Assembly (NCBI GenBank): GCA_047495785.1
Contig: JBLDXI010000024.1
Span: forward strand, 248,001-312,000
Length of the DNA stretch: 64,000 nt
Source of the DNA: Lepidodermella squamata
Lineage: Eukaryota; Gastrotricha
Reading direction: 5' to 3'
The translations under genes were made by a program, and so were the position numbers. Below the pieces are notes generated by a model that did no database searches, had not been told where the DNA came from, and worked only from the letters and a program-made list of their open reading frames with translations. This document shows positions 25,201 to 35,936 of this stretch, piece after piece; within the stretch, counting starts at the first letter, position 1, and every line of letters starts with the position of its first letter.

Positions 25201-27239
25201 ATCATATTTGCAACCGATTTAATTGAACAAGTTAGAACTAGTGTTCTTTTACAGCTTAGATGCCTGTCCCAATATTTCAATTAGTTCAAAGCTGGTCAAA
25301 ACTGGTCAGATAGTACGAGCACCAGCAATGCTGCAAACTTGTTAGCCCTTGGGGCTTAGGTTTCTTCTTCTTTGAGCCGGCGTCGTAAAGCAGCAAATCA
25401 CACACTCATAAAAGCTCCACGTTAAGCTTCCAACCCCCATTCATGCATAGAATTTGTTGAAAAAATTGAACAAAAAATCCATCCAACAGATACCTATCTG
25501 ATATCTGTCTCTTCAACAACTGAATCTTTTTTTTTTAGCTCTTTTCCTTCCGTTTGTAATGATAGCACCAGATGATTCAACCAGACCGACGATTGAAATG
25601 TGGATTTTTTCTATCATTTATTTACTGTTTACCACTTTTCCTGTAAAACCGACTAAATTTTAACACTGCATGAATTTAACAGGCCAGCTTTTCCTCGTAG
25701 AAGATTGTTCCCAAGTATTATGTCCCAAGACTGCAATGCGTTCTTCCTCAAGCGCTAAACAAATAAATAAAAATTATTGTCGATTAATAGGGCACCCATT
25801 CAGGACCTGTAATTATATACGCAGGTAATAACCGCAAAAAGCTCTTGTAAAACAGATCTGAGCTGCGTCTATGATTCTGTTCGGAAGGGGATGCTATTAT
25901 CTGAAGATTTTCAGGTGAGCAAACACGTTTTTGAGGTATAACACGGGCTATTAGACTGTTTACCAGCAAATCATTTGCTGCAAAAAACGTAACCTCGTGC
26001 GTATTCGCCTCAAGTAGGCAGCAGAAGCACTTCCGGGCGGAACCAGGTATAAAATGATATAATAAATAATGCATTAAATGGAAACGAGCAACATTGGACA
26101 CATCGGGTGCTCGTAGGCCCTCCGCCAGCCTATTCGAGAGCAATTATTTTTCACCTATTGGAACGGTTTCGGTGCCAATGTAATAAAGCAGCGATTCATA
26201 TCTGCTTCACCAGTACATCCTAAAAGGTTTTTTAGCCGGATACGCGTATTTTTTCTAAGCATATTTGCTTTATTTCAGGATTTTATGAATTATTACTTGA
26301 CATTTAATTCCAAGAAAGTACACATTGGTTGGTGATGGCATGTAATGGAATAGGTGAGTTCATACTAAATTTTATTGCATATTTTTTCGCTTTCCGCAGT
26401 ATATTGCGCAGGCAATCGATACTGTTTCATTGAATCGTTAGAGCTAGAAACAGGTTTAGATTCAAGTTTTATAAAGCTATAGGAATTAGGAGCGACTAGC
26501 TTTTATTAAGGCCTCGTCATCGATTACCCATCTCCACGCGTAATTTTTGACACTAGTATATAAAAAAACATATCAAGCCTAAGCCGTCAATAAAAGTACC
26601 AGTTTGTCTTTGCCGCCATGACTGTTTTATGAACCGGCGCACTCTACTCTATTAACGTGATAAAGTGGATGGGAGCCGGCGAAGTCATCGTTTTCGGTGT
26701 TTGCTTAGCCAGCCGCGGCACCAAAGCAGTGCGAGAGCCAAGCGACGAGCGAGCGTGACGAGCGATATGTCACCGATTGGCGATAAGATATGCGCGGTTG
26801 ATTGGTGATAGAGAAAGACTAGTCATACCCACGTTTTTCCTTTTCATTAGTTCGAATCTCATATAAAAAAGCAAGTATTTCCCCATGAATAGGTAATAAT
26901 GTTATTATCGATAATATATAAATAAAGCAGGCTCTCGCTAAACTTCCACCCGCTTCCCCATTTTTCTCGGAAAAAACAAGGATAGGTTTACTACGATAAT
27001 ATAGCAGAATGTTTTGACTGAAATGCCGCTTGTTGTAGTGAAAATGCGAGCCAAACGATGGGGGTGTACTTTTCATGAGTAGTAAATGATATCTTATCCA
27101 CAACCATACGGCGCTTTCCCATGCTTTGCTATAGGCAGTGTATGAAAGCTGATTATAAGCACCACCGTGACTATCGAATAGAGCTCACAATCTTTCAAAT
27201 CATGTTTTGCATCTTTGTTTATCTTTCTCATCCTTATAG
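22299..27239. other. Long divergent spacer between the ERG and GPCR genes
   Basis: About 4.9 kb without supportable exons, between two divergently transcribed genes. It is rich in simple ATT/TTA runs (about 23026-23065 and 23340-23352), has a CT run at about 23251-23268, and many CpG-containing words such as gcgcgc between 23100 and 24150. Presumably regulatory for one or both neighbours; no specific site is identified. Confidence 0.55.
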
Positions 27240-29636
27240 ATGAGTTTGGCTGGAAGTTCGACTCCATGGAACGTCGAATTTTCGTCAACGCTGCAGCCAG
27301 GCTCGAATGGTGGAAGTGTTAATAATTTTACGTCATCTCTCCTGTTAGTCAACAGCCTAATATCAACAATCAATTCAACGCAAGCAATGGACTATTATTC
27401 CTATACACCATTGATGGTTGTAAGCGAGCATCCCCTGCTCAGCGAAGAGCCCCTTTGCAGAGCCCGCCGAGAGATCAACGCGACTGAAGATAACTACAAC
27501 ATGGGCCGAAGCCTATTCAATGCGCTGGCGTGTTGGAAATGTGCCAGATACCTAGGTTTTAACACAAATATGTCGAGATTCGCCGACCCAAAAAATACTA
27601 CCGATCTTCAAGTTACATGCGAAGAATTAAGCTATTCAGAACTGGAATGTGCGAGGTATTGAATACATCAGGGCTAATTCGAGGAGTAATTTTTTTTTAA
27701 TTTTAAGATGGATGACGTGCTGCACTGACGCTGCCGATTGCTGTGATCAGCAAGTCAGCCATCAGCTGAGTCCAGCTATAATCAAACCCAATGCACAGTG
27801 TCCTATTGTTTGGGATGGCTTTGGCTGTGTGCCACTGACTTCAGCCGGTCAAACTATTGGCGTCCCTTGCCCTGCGTTTATTTATGAAGATAACGAGCAA
27901 GGTAACACCATTGATAGAATTTCCGAGTTTCGTCTTATCTCGATTCTCTATAATAGGACCCTTTCAGGTGTTCGCTCCTAAAACTTGCAGCAGCAATGGC
28001 GAGTGGGAAATGTACCCTGATAAAGGTGGCGAATATACCGATTATTTACGATGTGCCGATGACCATCAGCAATGGGTTTGAAAAGCTTAAAATCACGCTT
28101 ATTCATCATAACTTTTAATTTTTATGAAGGTGCAAGAGCTCAATAATTTCAAGATAATTTGCGAATGCATTTCGGTAGTAACATTGGCAAGTAGCATTTT
28201 CTGCTTCATGTATTGCAAGTAGGTTTCCTATCATTTTCCTGAACCCTTGAACTTCATCTGGTTGATATTAGGCAACTTCGAAGGCAACCTGCTTACCGAG
28301 TTCACACTCAAATGTTTTTAGCCATGCTTCTCTACACCATCAGCTGCCTGTTGAGGGAAACTATCGTTAACTATTTCACGCAAATGAACTACTTTCCGGT
28401 GAGCTGAACCTAAATGCACCTAAAAATTGGTTAGTGAAACCATTATTTCAGAGCGGTTGTGAAGCTATCACTGTTTTGGTACGGCTATTCATGATCACTG
28501 CATACAGCGCTATGTCTGTCGAAGCTTTTTACCTCCACTGGAACGTCGCCATAGCGTTCAACCCACTCCGGAGGCTTCGAGTTCTCTTTGCCGTGGGTTG
28601 GTCCGTTCCTGTCGCTATAATCGCTGTCTATGTCCCACTGCGCATTGTCTATGGGGAAGAGGAATACGGCTCATTTTGCTGGATAAAACCTTGGGGGAAC
28701 TTTGAGTTCATAATCTATGGTCCCAATTTCGCCTGCCTCGCATTAAATATAGCTTTCCTGATCAGTCTTTTATTCATCACTTGCCGACTGCAGAACGTCC
28801 ACAGCAGCGTCAGCATCGGCGGCGGTGGCAATAACCAGCGTCGACGGGCTTCCATTCGGCCTTGCGCCGCATTGCAGCGCCGGGAGTTTCGCGCAATGAT
28901 TACGTTCACGTTTCTGTTCGGCTTACCTCAAGCCCTTGTTCTCATACGGCCAACAGGCCTCACTGGTGTAGGCTTCAAAATCTATGAAATGACCTCAGTG
29001 GCTTTGCAAATGCTTCAAGGTGCTTTCGCTTCAATCCTCTTGTGCTATCTCAACACTGACGTGCGTGCGATTTTCTTCCGAACTTCGTTGGGGTTCAAAA
29101 TCAACCGCGAACGCGAGAGGTACGTCAGCATGGCCAGCAATATTTCCACCCGAGTTCGCAGCAGCGTGGCCTTTGAGCGGCGTTCGGTGGTGCGGCTGAG
29201 CCGTCAGAAAAACCGGTCCAGTGGAGACAGCAACGTCAGCGGAGAGATGACCCCTCTCAATGAGGCGCGCTCACCTTCTGGCAGCACAAATGCGAAAATT
29301 ACACATTCGACTTACAAACATAACGGAGCAGCGGGTCGCATGAATCGAAGTTCTCAGAAATTGTCGTCAGTAGCTAGTAGCGGGGCTGCGACGCCAGCTA
29401 GTTCGAGCTATCGGAAACGAATTAGCGGTGAGAACAACAATGTTAGAGATCGATTGAGTACGGATACCGAAGAAGTACCGGCAATTCTTATAAACTCGAC
29501 GGAAGTAGCTACTGCCTTGCCTTCGCCTGAAGAAATAGAGCTTGGACCGGTCAGCCGTGAAATTAACGAAGGCGGTGAGATCCCGGTAACTGTTCCGTCT
29601 CCACTGGAAGTGGGTCCTCGTGACGCGGAGTGCTGA
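27240..29636 (+). CDS. Secretin-family (class B1) neuropeptide GPCR, copy 1
   Basis: Six exons: 27240-27655, 27708-27901, 27957-28075, 28130-28218, 28272-28398 and 28452-29636, 709 residues. The ectodomain has many N-glycosylation sequons, a CC-x5-CC cluster (TCCTDAADCC), and a hormone-receptor domain seen as WDGFGC, an internal PCPAF, and CSSNGEWEMY...YTDYLRC. Seven hydrophobic segments follow. The long tail (about 180 residues) is Ser/Thr-rich and basic near the membrane. Class B is supported by the hormone-receptor domain and by TM3 with MSVEAFYLHWN. The ligand group (CRF/DH44, calcitonin/DH31, PDF or another) cannot be decided by eye. An acceptor-like ttatag touches the ATG, so a 5' exon carrying a signal peptide may be missing; none is visible in the present N-terminus. 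A weak acceptor choice at 27956 is forced by phase. Poly(A) signal AATAAA at about 29872. Confidence 0.85.
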
Positions 29637-30150
29637 TTTCCATGCATATTTTTATAGCTGATTCAAATAATCAAAATCCGGCGACAAAAATTCTTCTGCT
29701 TCGCATTTTAGCTAAAATTAGGTGCCTTTGTAAATATTCGACACCAACATGTTTTTTTACCGTGAATTTCGAGAATTTTGTTTGATATCCTCATTTCAAT
29801 TAAATGTCGATTTGAAACGACGACAATTATTCCTATTTTTCGTTTTTTTTTATGTGCAAATTCTGTGATGCAATAAAAATGACAGAAATATTGTTTGATT
29901 TGTGGCAATTATGCGAAGTTGAGACGGTACTTCAAAATCGCGCAGTTGCCGTTTCCCGTGCGCCAACCCCTCGGACCAGTTCAGCTCACGACTTGATAAC
30001 TGCAGCAGCAGTGTATTAGCATAGGCCGATAACATTTTATAATGCGAAAGTGACATGAGTCCAGTGACTATTTATCATTTTCTCTTTTATCTCAAGCTAT
30101 ATATATTCAGCGGACGCATTCTTTAGCTTGAATTTAATAGGGCAATAAGT
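29637..30150. other. Short spacer between tandem GPCR genes
   Basis: 514 bp containing the poly(A) signal of copy 1 (about 29872) and presumably the promoter of copy 2. An AG preceded by TTTAAT lies 13 nt before the second start codon. Confidence 0.6.
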
Positions 30151-31851
30151 ATGGTCAATACTACAGGCTTATGTCGCACCCGAATGACACCGGAGTTGCC
30201 GAACCCTTACCTACCTCAGAACGACTTCAATTTGCACTCGGCAATAAAATGTCTCGTTTATCTTCAAGTCAACGTGAACTTCAACGCGACTATCGATTTC
30301 GATCCTCAGGTTGAACCCCAGCTTGACGATTTTTGCAAGACAGCTGAAATACCTGAGGCCGATTGCTCGAGGTGAGATGAAATAACTTGAGGCTATTAAG
30401 CAAATCAATATTGAACTCCAGGTGGAAAAGATGTTGCCAAGGTGCCGTGGCTTGTTGCCTGAAACAGCTTGAAATGACCCCCGCGTCAAATCATTGTCCT
30501 GCAACTTGGACTGGAGTTGGATGCGTCGATTCTACTCCTGCGGGCTCATCGGCAGACGTGTCTTGCCCTGGTTTTCTAGGAGGTATGTCAACTTCCATCC
30601 CAACTGATATCCTGATTTGAACTTTTTCATGAAAAGCCGATCCGAATCTCGGCATTTATGCCCACAAAGTCTGCCTCGAATCGGGCGATTGGTACAGTAT
30701 CAATGGCAGTGAGTACACTGGCTATCGAAAATGTAAGGAGGAAAGCGAATCTTGGGTAAGAGAATGTTGATGATTGATGTTTTATTCATCATCTCCGCCT
30801 TCAGGATTATAACTTGGTCGTTTTAAAAGCTGTGTTCGAATCGATCTCAATTTTCAGCCTCGCTATCAGCATTTTGACTTTTGTGTATTCCAGGTGAGAT
30901 TATTCCCAGCATTTCTAAGGTAGTTATGGTTTTGATTTTACTAGAAAGCTATATCGAACGCCGCGATTAGCAGCCAAGTACCGAATTCACTCTTACACCT
31001 TTCTCGTGATGCTGCTACATTTCATCTTTTTGCTTTTGGGAGAAGTCATATTCTTCCTGGCTCCGTCGTCTGACGGAGAGGAATTTCCAAGTCTGGTAAG
31101 AAAGAAACCTTTACCCCTTATAGCTGAAAAGCGATTGCTCTTACTTCCCTTTGGATAGCCTGGTTGCGAAGTTCTAGCAATGCTGATCAGATTTTTCATG
31201 AATTTCTCTTATTGCGCTATGTCTGTTGAGGCGTACTTTTTGCACTGGAACGTCGCATATACTTTCGACGCAATCATGAAACCTTTGAAATACATGCTAG
31301 TCGGATTGCTTATTCCCGTGGTGACTAACGCCATTTACATCGGAGTGAGAATATCGTTCTCTTCTGCGGAGTCGAAAGATTGTTGGATTGAGCCGTTCTA
31401 TCCGTATGAATTCATCATATACGGCTTGAATTTTACCTGTCTTGCGTTGAATCTTGGCCTGCTTGTAAATCTATTTCGTGTTGTCGTGAAAATGGAACGA
31501 GAGACCCCGGGCTTCACCGCAACGAGACAGCAGCGCAGACCATTGCGAGATGCTATAAAACGAGCAGATTTTCGTGCAATGATCATTTTTGCGGTCATTT
31601 TCGGTGCTCCTCAGGTGTTGATTATTGTCTCACCGCCTTGGCAGGGAACAGTGTACAAGATTTACCAAGTCACCTCACTCTGCATTCAAGCTCTTCAAGG
31701 AGCTTTTGCTTCAATCGCCTTGTGTTTCCTCAGCGCAGAGGTTCAGCAAGCTTTCAGTAGTACAGGCCTGGCTAAGCTTTGCTTGAGATTACTACGATGC
31801 GACAAAAGCTCCGATCAAAATACTCACGAGCTACGGCCTTTGAGACAATAA
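30151..31851 (+). CDS. Secretin-family (class B1) neuropeptide GPCR, copy 2 (tandem paralogue)
   Basis: Six exons: 30151-30371, 30422-30582, 30637-30755, 30805-30893, 30945-31095 and 31159-31851, 477 residues. Every intron falls at the same place and phase as in the preceding gene (phases 2, 1, 0, 2, 0), and exons 3 and 4 have identical lengths (119 and 89 nt), so the two arose by tandem duplication. The ectodomain keeps the CC-x5-CC cluster (CCQGAVACC), WTGVGC and a C...GDWY...C end of the hormone-receptor domain. TM3 has CAMSVEAYFLHWN, near-identical to copy 1. The N-terminus is shorter by about 65 residues and the cytoplasmic tail is cut to about 40 residues, removing most phosphorylation sites present in copy 1. 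No signal peptide is visible. The stop codon overlaps an AATAAA hexamer at 31849. Confidence 0.85.
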
Positions 31852-32687
31852 AAGAGAAAACTTTTGACCAGCGACTTATCATTTTATTTTGAGGAAGTGC
31901 TTTAGCAAAACATACATGCTTAATAATTGAAAATTCTTTTACAACTTGATAGTTTCATGTCATGTTATTCGCATATAAGAATTGCCAGAATATATATATT
32001 TATATGCGATTTTTCAAGTATAATAATCCAGTATTTGAGCATTGCGGCTCTGATCCCATAGCCATGTGAGAAAGGTTAAGTCACCGAATAAATCCCACTA
32101 AGGGAAAATCGGATTAAGTCGAAGCGAACTCAAGGAAAATTTTTGGTGCCGCTATTTACAGAATATTTTTTTCCACCAAAACGAGACGGTAACCGGGCGT
32201 AAATAAGCGAATAAAAACTGCTGTTATAGTCATCAGAGACCAATGGAAAAGACGCCGCGAAAAAAAATTGAAGCACAGTTAACAATTGCTACGGAGCATT
32301 CTTGTTTAACGCAGATTATATATCAAAGCAAAAATTAAAGCTCAAATCATCCATTCGTATGAGACAAGTCAAATAATTTTATGCCTGCTTATACTAGATA
32401 GGACAGCTAGATTGCAGCCATTTAAAGCAAGCTATTTCAGCACCACGATGAAACTAGTAAAAGTAACTGATGTCATGTTACCAGAAATTCTGCCCGTATT
32501 AAAGAGTACGTTTCAGTAAGAAAATGGCAAGTTGGTATCCAACGTAGGGTGTTAATAGATTCAACAACGAAGGTAAAATTCCACGATGCCAAGCACGTGA
32601 TATGTTGCAGCAAATATAAACATTTCCACCATTAATATTACAATGAACCAGACAGAGACTATTGCTGAGAGAAGAAAAGGCGAGCTT
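31852..32687. other. Convergent spacer between GPCR copy 2 and Ral
   Basis: AT-rich 3' flanks of two convergent genes; no supportable exon, repeat or RNA gene seen. Confidence 0.5.
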
Positions 32688-33372
32688 TCACAGTATAACG
32701 CATTTTGACTTCTTTTTGCCGCTTTTCTTGCCACTTTTCTTTCCAGGCACATTGTTTTCCGCATCATTTTTCTTTAGTTGTATTTCACGGACGATATCTT
32801 CGAAGATTCGTTGGACATTCTGTTTTGTTTTCGCCGAAGTTTCAATATAAGGCACTCCCCATTGCTGCGCTCGCTCTGTAGCTTGCTGCTCGGTGACCTA
32901 TCACATAGTCAGGAATAACAACTCATGAATGAATGTTTTCAATTTTCAAACTTACTTGTCGTTGATCAGATAAGTCACATTTATTTCCGACAAGTATTAT
33001 TGGCACGGTTTCACAGCCTTTGACACGCAACACCTGCTCGCGGAAATCGGCAGTTTCGCGGAACGATTCGAGATCTGCTAAGGAGAATATTAAAAGGAAA
33101 CCTTCTCCTGTTCTGAAGTAGTGATCGCGAATGCTGATATAACTTTCTTGACCGGCAGTATCAAGAATGTCGATTTGAACTTCTCTTCCATCGACTACAA
33201 CTTTTTTTCGGTAGGAATCTGCTTTAGTTGGCTCATAGTCTTCTACGAACTCGTCATACATGAATCGCAAAGTCAGCGCCGATTTCCCGACTCCACCAGT
33301 TCCAATTATGATTATCTTGACGGTAACCGGTTGCTGCTGCCCACCAGTAGACTTAGATGATTTGGATGCCAT
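32688..33372 (-). CDS. Ral: Ral small GTPase (RalA/RalB orthologue)
   Basis: Two minus-strand exons, 33372-32956 and 32897-32688, encode 208 residues, the normal size. Ral acts at the plasma membrane and on vesicles, binding the exocyst (Sec5, Exo84) and RalBP1 downstream of Ras. The P-loop GTGGVGKS (24-31), the Ral-specific effector loop [19 protein letters not shown] (39-57), DTAGQE (71-76), NKCD and ETSAK are all intact. The Lys-rich tail ends CVIL, a geranylgeranylation CAAX box. The G1 loop GTGG replaces GSGG, a conservative change. An acceptor-like TTTTTATAG lies about 18 nt before the start codon, so a 5' UTR intron or spliced leader is likely. Confidence is high because the effector loop separates Ral from Ras and Rap. 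Confidence 0.96.
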
Positions 33373-34578
33373 AATTAATATTAAGGCAACCTATAAAAAT
33401 TGAAATGAAGCATTCTGTAGGAGGTCTCAGGTCTCAGACAATTTTTCATACATTCTCATCACAGGCTACAGTGTATACTAACAATGGACAATGCACGCCT
33501 AAATTCTCGGAAATCATAAATCATACATTAGTGGGTGTGATCAAAAGCCAGCAAAGAAGTTTCGTAAGCGAGAGATAGCTTAACCGGCAGCTAAATAGTA
33601 GTTATCTTTCGTGAAGATGATTCAACACATGAGGGAAAAATCTTAATCGAGAATCGAGGAACAAATGAATAAGCTAATATTGTGGTTATATTTCCTCATG
33701 TATTTTTAACTTGACATATATTTTTATTCTCGGCCTCTCATGTTTGCAGGAAAATGGATATGAAAACAAAATTGACCACTTCAGAGAATTTTTTCTGTTT
33801 GGTGATCTTGACCGATGAGGCTGGCGGAGCGAATTGGGATCGATCTTTTTTCCCCGCACGAAGTTCTTAGCGTAAGTGCTGTGCTGACTCACGCCCATGG
33901 CCCATTTGAATCCTTAGCCTAGCAGCTAGCAGTGGCAGAAATATCAGCAGTAGGCGGTATAGGTGAGCATAAGCAAGATCAATTTGTCGGAAGCTGTGAT
34001 GGAGCTGACGAATCTGGTTAGCGCTTTTGGCTTTTGTCCAGAAAAACCGGGAACACAGATTCTAATCTCCCTCCCCTCCTTGCATTTTGAGAACCAACCC
34101 CTTTCCTAGAGCAATCCACGTCGAAGTCACGAGCGCACTTCTCATATATTAGTGAGTGTATTGTGTTCTATTGTTCTGTGTGCATTCCACTCTTTAAAAG
34201 GCTCTGCATAGAGGAGTTTCATGGAGATGATTGCAAAGAGGATTACTGGTCCGCTACTTCACGTTGCAAACGCTTGTATAGCTCAAGCTTATTCTCTTTG
34301 ACCTAACCAAAATGCAATATACTCAGTTACCACTTACCATCTGCTACTGGAAATATGATTTATATCTGATATCAGCGAAATGGCGAGATATCATTGAGCT
34401 AGTTGTCTAACTTTTCTTCTCAATCCTGACTCACACCATAGTCACCATCTTTCATAGCATTGAGGCTTCTCCGAAGTGTCTATTGGCTCTCCGAGTACCT
34501 GCTGTTTTCATACTATCCAAGTCACAGATTATTTGACCCAGTGTATATTGCATTTTCTAGAATATTTATATCTCGGGA
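33373..34578. other. Divergent spacer between Ral and UBE2M
   Basis: 1.2 kb between divergent genes, presumably with both promoters. A 70-codon minus-strand ORF at 33686-33898 is unsupported. A pyrimidine tract plus AG ends about 18 nt before the UBE2M start. Confidence 0.5.
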
Positions 34579-35106
34579 ATGCTGGGTTTGAAGCGTGGCG
34601 CTGCAGCTGAGAGCAAAGCTAAGCCATCTGGAAATGCGGCTGTTACGCGTGTGCAAAAGGATATTACAGACCTCAGTTTGCCAAGCACCTGCAAAATTGA
34701 TTATCCTAATCCTAACGATTTGCTCAACTTCTATCTGACTGTAAATCCCGACGAAGGATATTACAAAGGTGGCTCCTTTCGATTCAACTTCACGGTTGGG
34801 ACAAACTATCCCTTCGATCCACCAAAAGTAAAATGCGAAACCGCTGTATTTCATCCAAATATCGATTACGACGGCAACATTTGTTTGAATATTTTGCGAG
34901 AAGATTGGAATCCCGTATTAAGTATTAGCTCAATAGTCTACGGTCTTCTCAACCTCTTTCATGATCCTAAGCCTGAAGATCCACTCAATAGAGAAGCTGG
35001 TGAACTCTTACGAACCAATCCTCGGCATTTCGAACAAGTTGTGTACAAATCTATGCGTGGTGGATTCATTGGCGAGCGCTACTTCGAGCCCTGTGTTAGG
35101 CGCTAG
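34579..35106 (+). CDS. UBE2M: NEDD8-conjugating enzyme UBE2M/UBC12
   Basis: A single exon of 175 residues. UBC12 receives NEDD8 from the APPBP1-UBA3 E1 and transfers it to cullins, activating cullin-RING ubiquitin ligases. The UBC fold is complete: [19 protein letters not shown] holds the active Cys at about residue 102 and the HPN motif at 92-94. [10 protein letters not shown] and the C-terminal [15 protein letters not shown] also match UBE2M. The N-terminal extension of about 25 residues ([10 protein letters not shown]...) is in the place where UBC12 docks on its E1. It starts Met-Leu rather than Met-Ile but keeps a hydrophobic second residue, relevant because N-acetylated UBC12 is read by DCN1. 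Start chosen as the first ATG, 18 nt after an acceptor-like TTTTCTAG. It is the first of four close plus-strand genes; the next begins 287 bp after its stop. Confidence 0.95.
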   Translation: MLGLKRGAAAESKAKPSGNAAVTRVQKDITDLSLPSTCKIDYPNPNDLLNFYLTVNPDEGYYKGGSFRFNFTVGTNYPFDPPKVKCETAVFHPNIDYDGNICLNILREDWNPVLSISSIVYGLLNLFHDPKPEDPLNREAGELLRTNPRHFEQVVYKSMRGGFIGERYFEPCVRR

Positions 35107-35393
35107 TCAAACCAATCAGTTCAGAGTTGCTGCATCAGTTTGCTGTTTCAATCAAACACAATGTTGCAACTGCGCAGATTTTATTACTTCACTTGCTAAA
35201 TTTTGCCTGTGTTAATCAATTGTAAATATGACATGAATGTGCAGCATCCTGTCCTCGCCTCTGCAGTGCTTTTTACCGGCTATATTTTTTAGCTATACGT
35301 ATATATGTGTTCTCGCTAGCGACAACTCGTTCATTCAAGGTTCAACCTTGGCTCGGTGGCCGATCCATCTCTTCTCTTTTATAGGCGTTGACA

Positions 35394-35859
35394 ATGAAAA
35401 TTCGAGCTGACTTGAATGAACAATTGCTTTACATTTTAGCCTTATTGTTGTTATTGTTGTTATTCAAATTTTACTATCAAATGGCGAAAATGGAAGTGTA
35501 AGTTTCTGTTTTTTAAATCATAATGGTAAAATGACTTCATCGATTTTAAGAATCATCCGATTGCCGATGAAGTCCGAATTCGAAGCTCAAATTGTTCGAG
35601 ACTCGATTAGCGCTGATCCTGAGTCAAAGAAGAGCGGATGCAAACGTGAAATTTGGACTGAAAATTGCGAAGCTGTTGCGTGAGTATTCCTTCTTAAGAC
35701 CTAAAGTAAAATAATTTCTTCCAAACGGCTAGAAAAATCGCCGCTGACGACATTCCAACGCTTCGAGTTGCTGTGAATTCTTTCTTGTCACTTGTTAATG
35801 TTTCTTTCCAAACGCTATCTTTTTGTAAAAAACTTTCGAGCGGAGAGAACGAAGCTTAG
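35394..35859 (+). CDS. Small single-pass membrane protein, unrecognised
   Basis: Three short exons, 35394-35497, 35551-35679 and 35733-35859, have standard GT...AG introns of about 53 nt and exact phases, giving 119 residues. A hydrophobic Leu-rich segment (about residues 11-24, LYILALLLLLLLFKFYY) follows a short charged N-terminus, so the protein is probably a type II or signal-anchored membrane protein. The remaining 90 residues are soluble, with three cysteines. I recognise no family. It sits between UBE2M and DDX23 with gaps of 287 and 77 bp. A pyrimidine tract ending TTTTATAG lies 10 nt upstream of the ATG. The pattern of clean splice sites, preserved frame and tight spacing supports a real gene, though an ORF search would miss it because no exon exceeds 130 nt. 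Confidence 0.7.
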
Positions 35860-35936
35860 GTGATTTGACCATACGATGAACTAGATTTATTTTCAATTTT
35901 CCATATTTTACTTATTTGTAGTAATTTTTTATCGAG

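Noticed and set aside
33686-33898. 70-codon minus-strand ORF upstream of Ral
   Set aside because: No family, no splice link to Ral exon 1, and it lies in the divergent promoter region.
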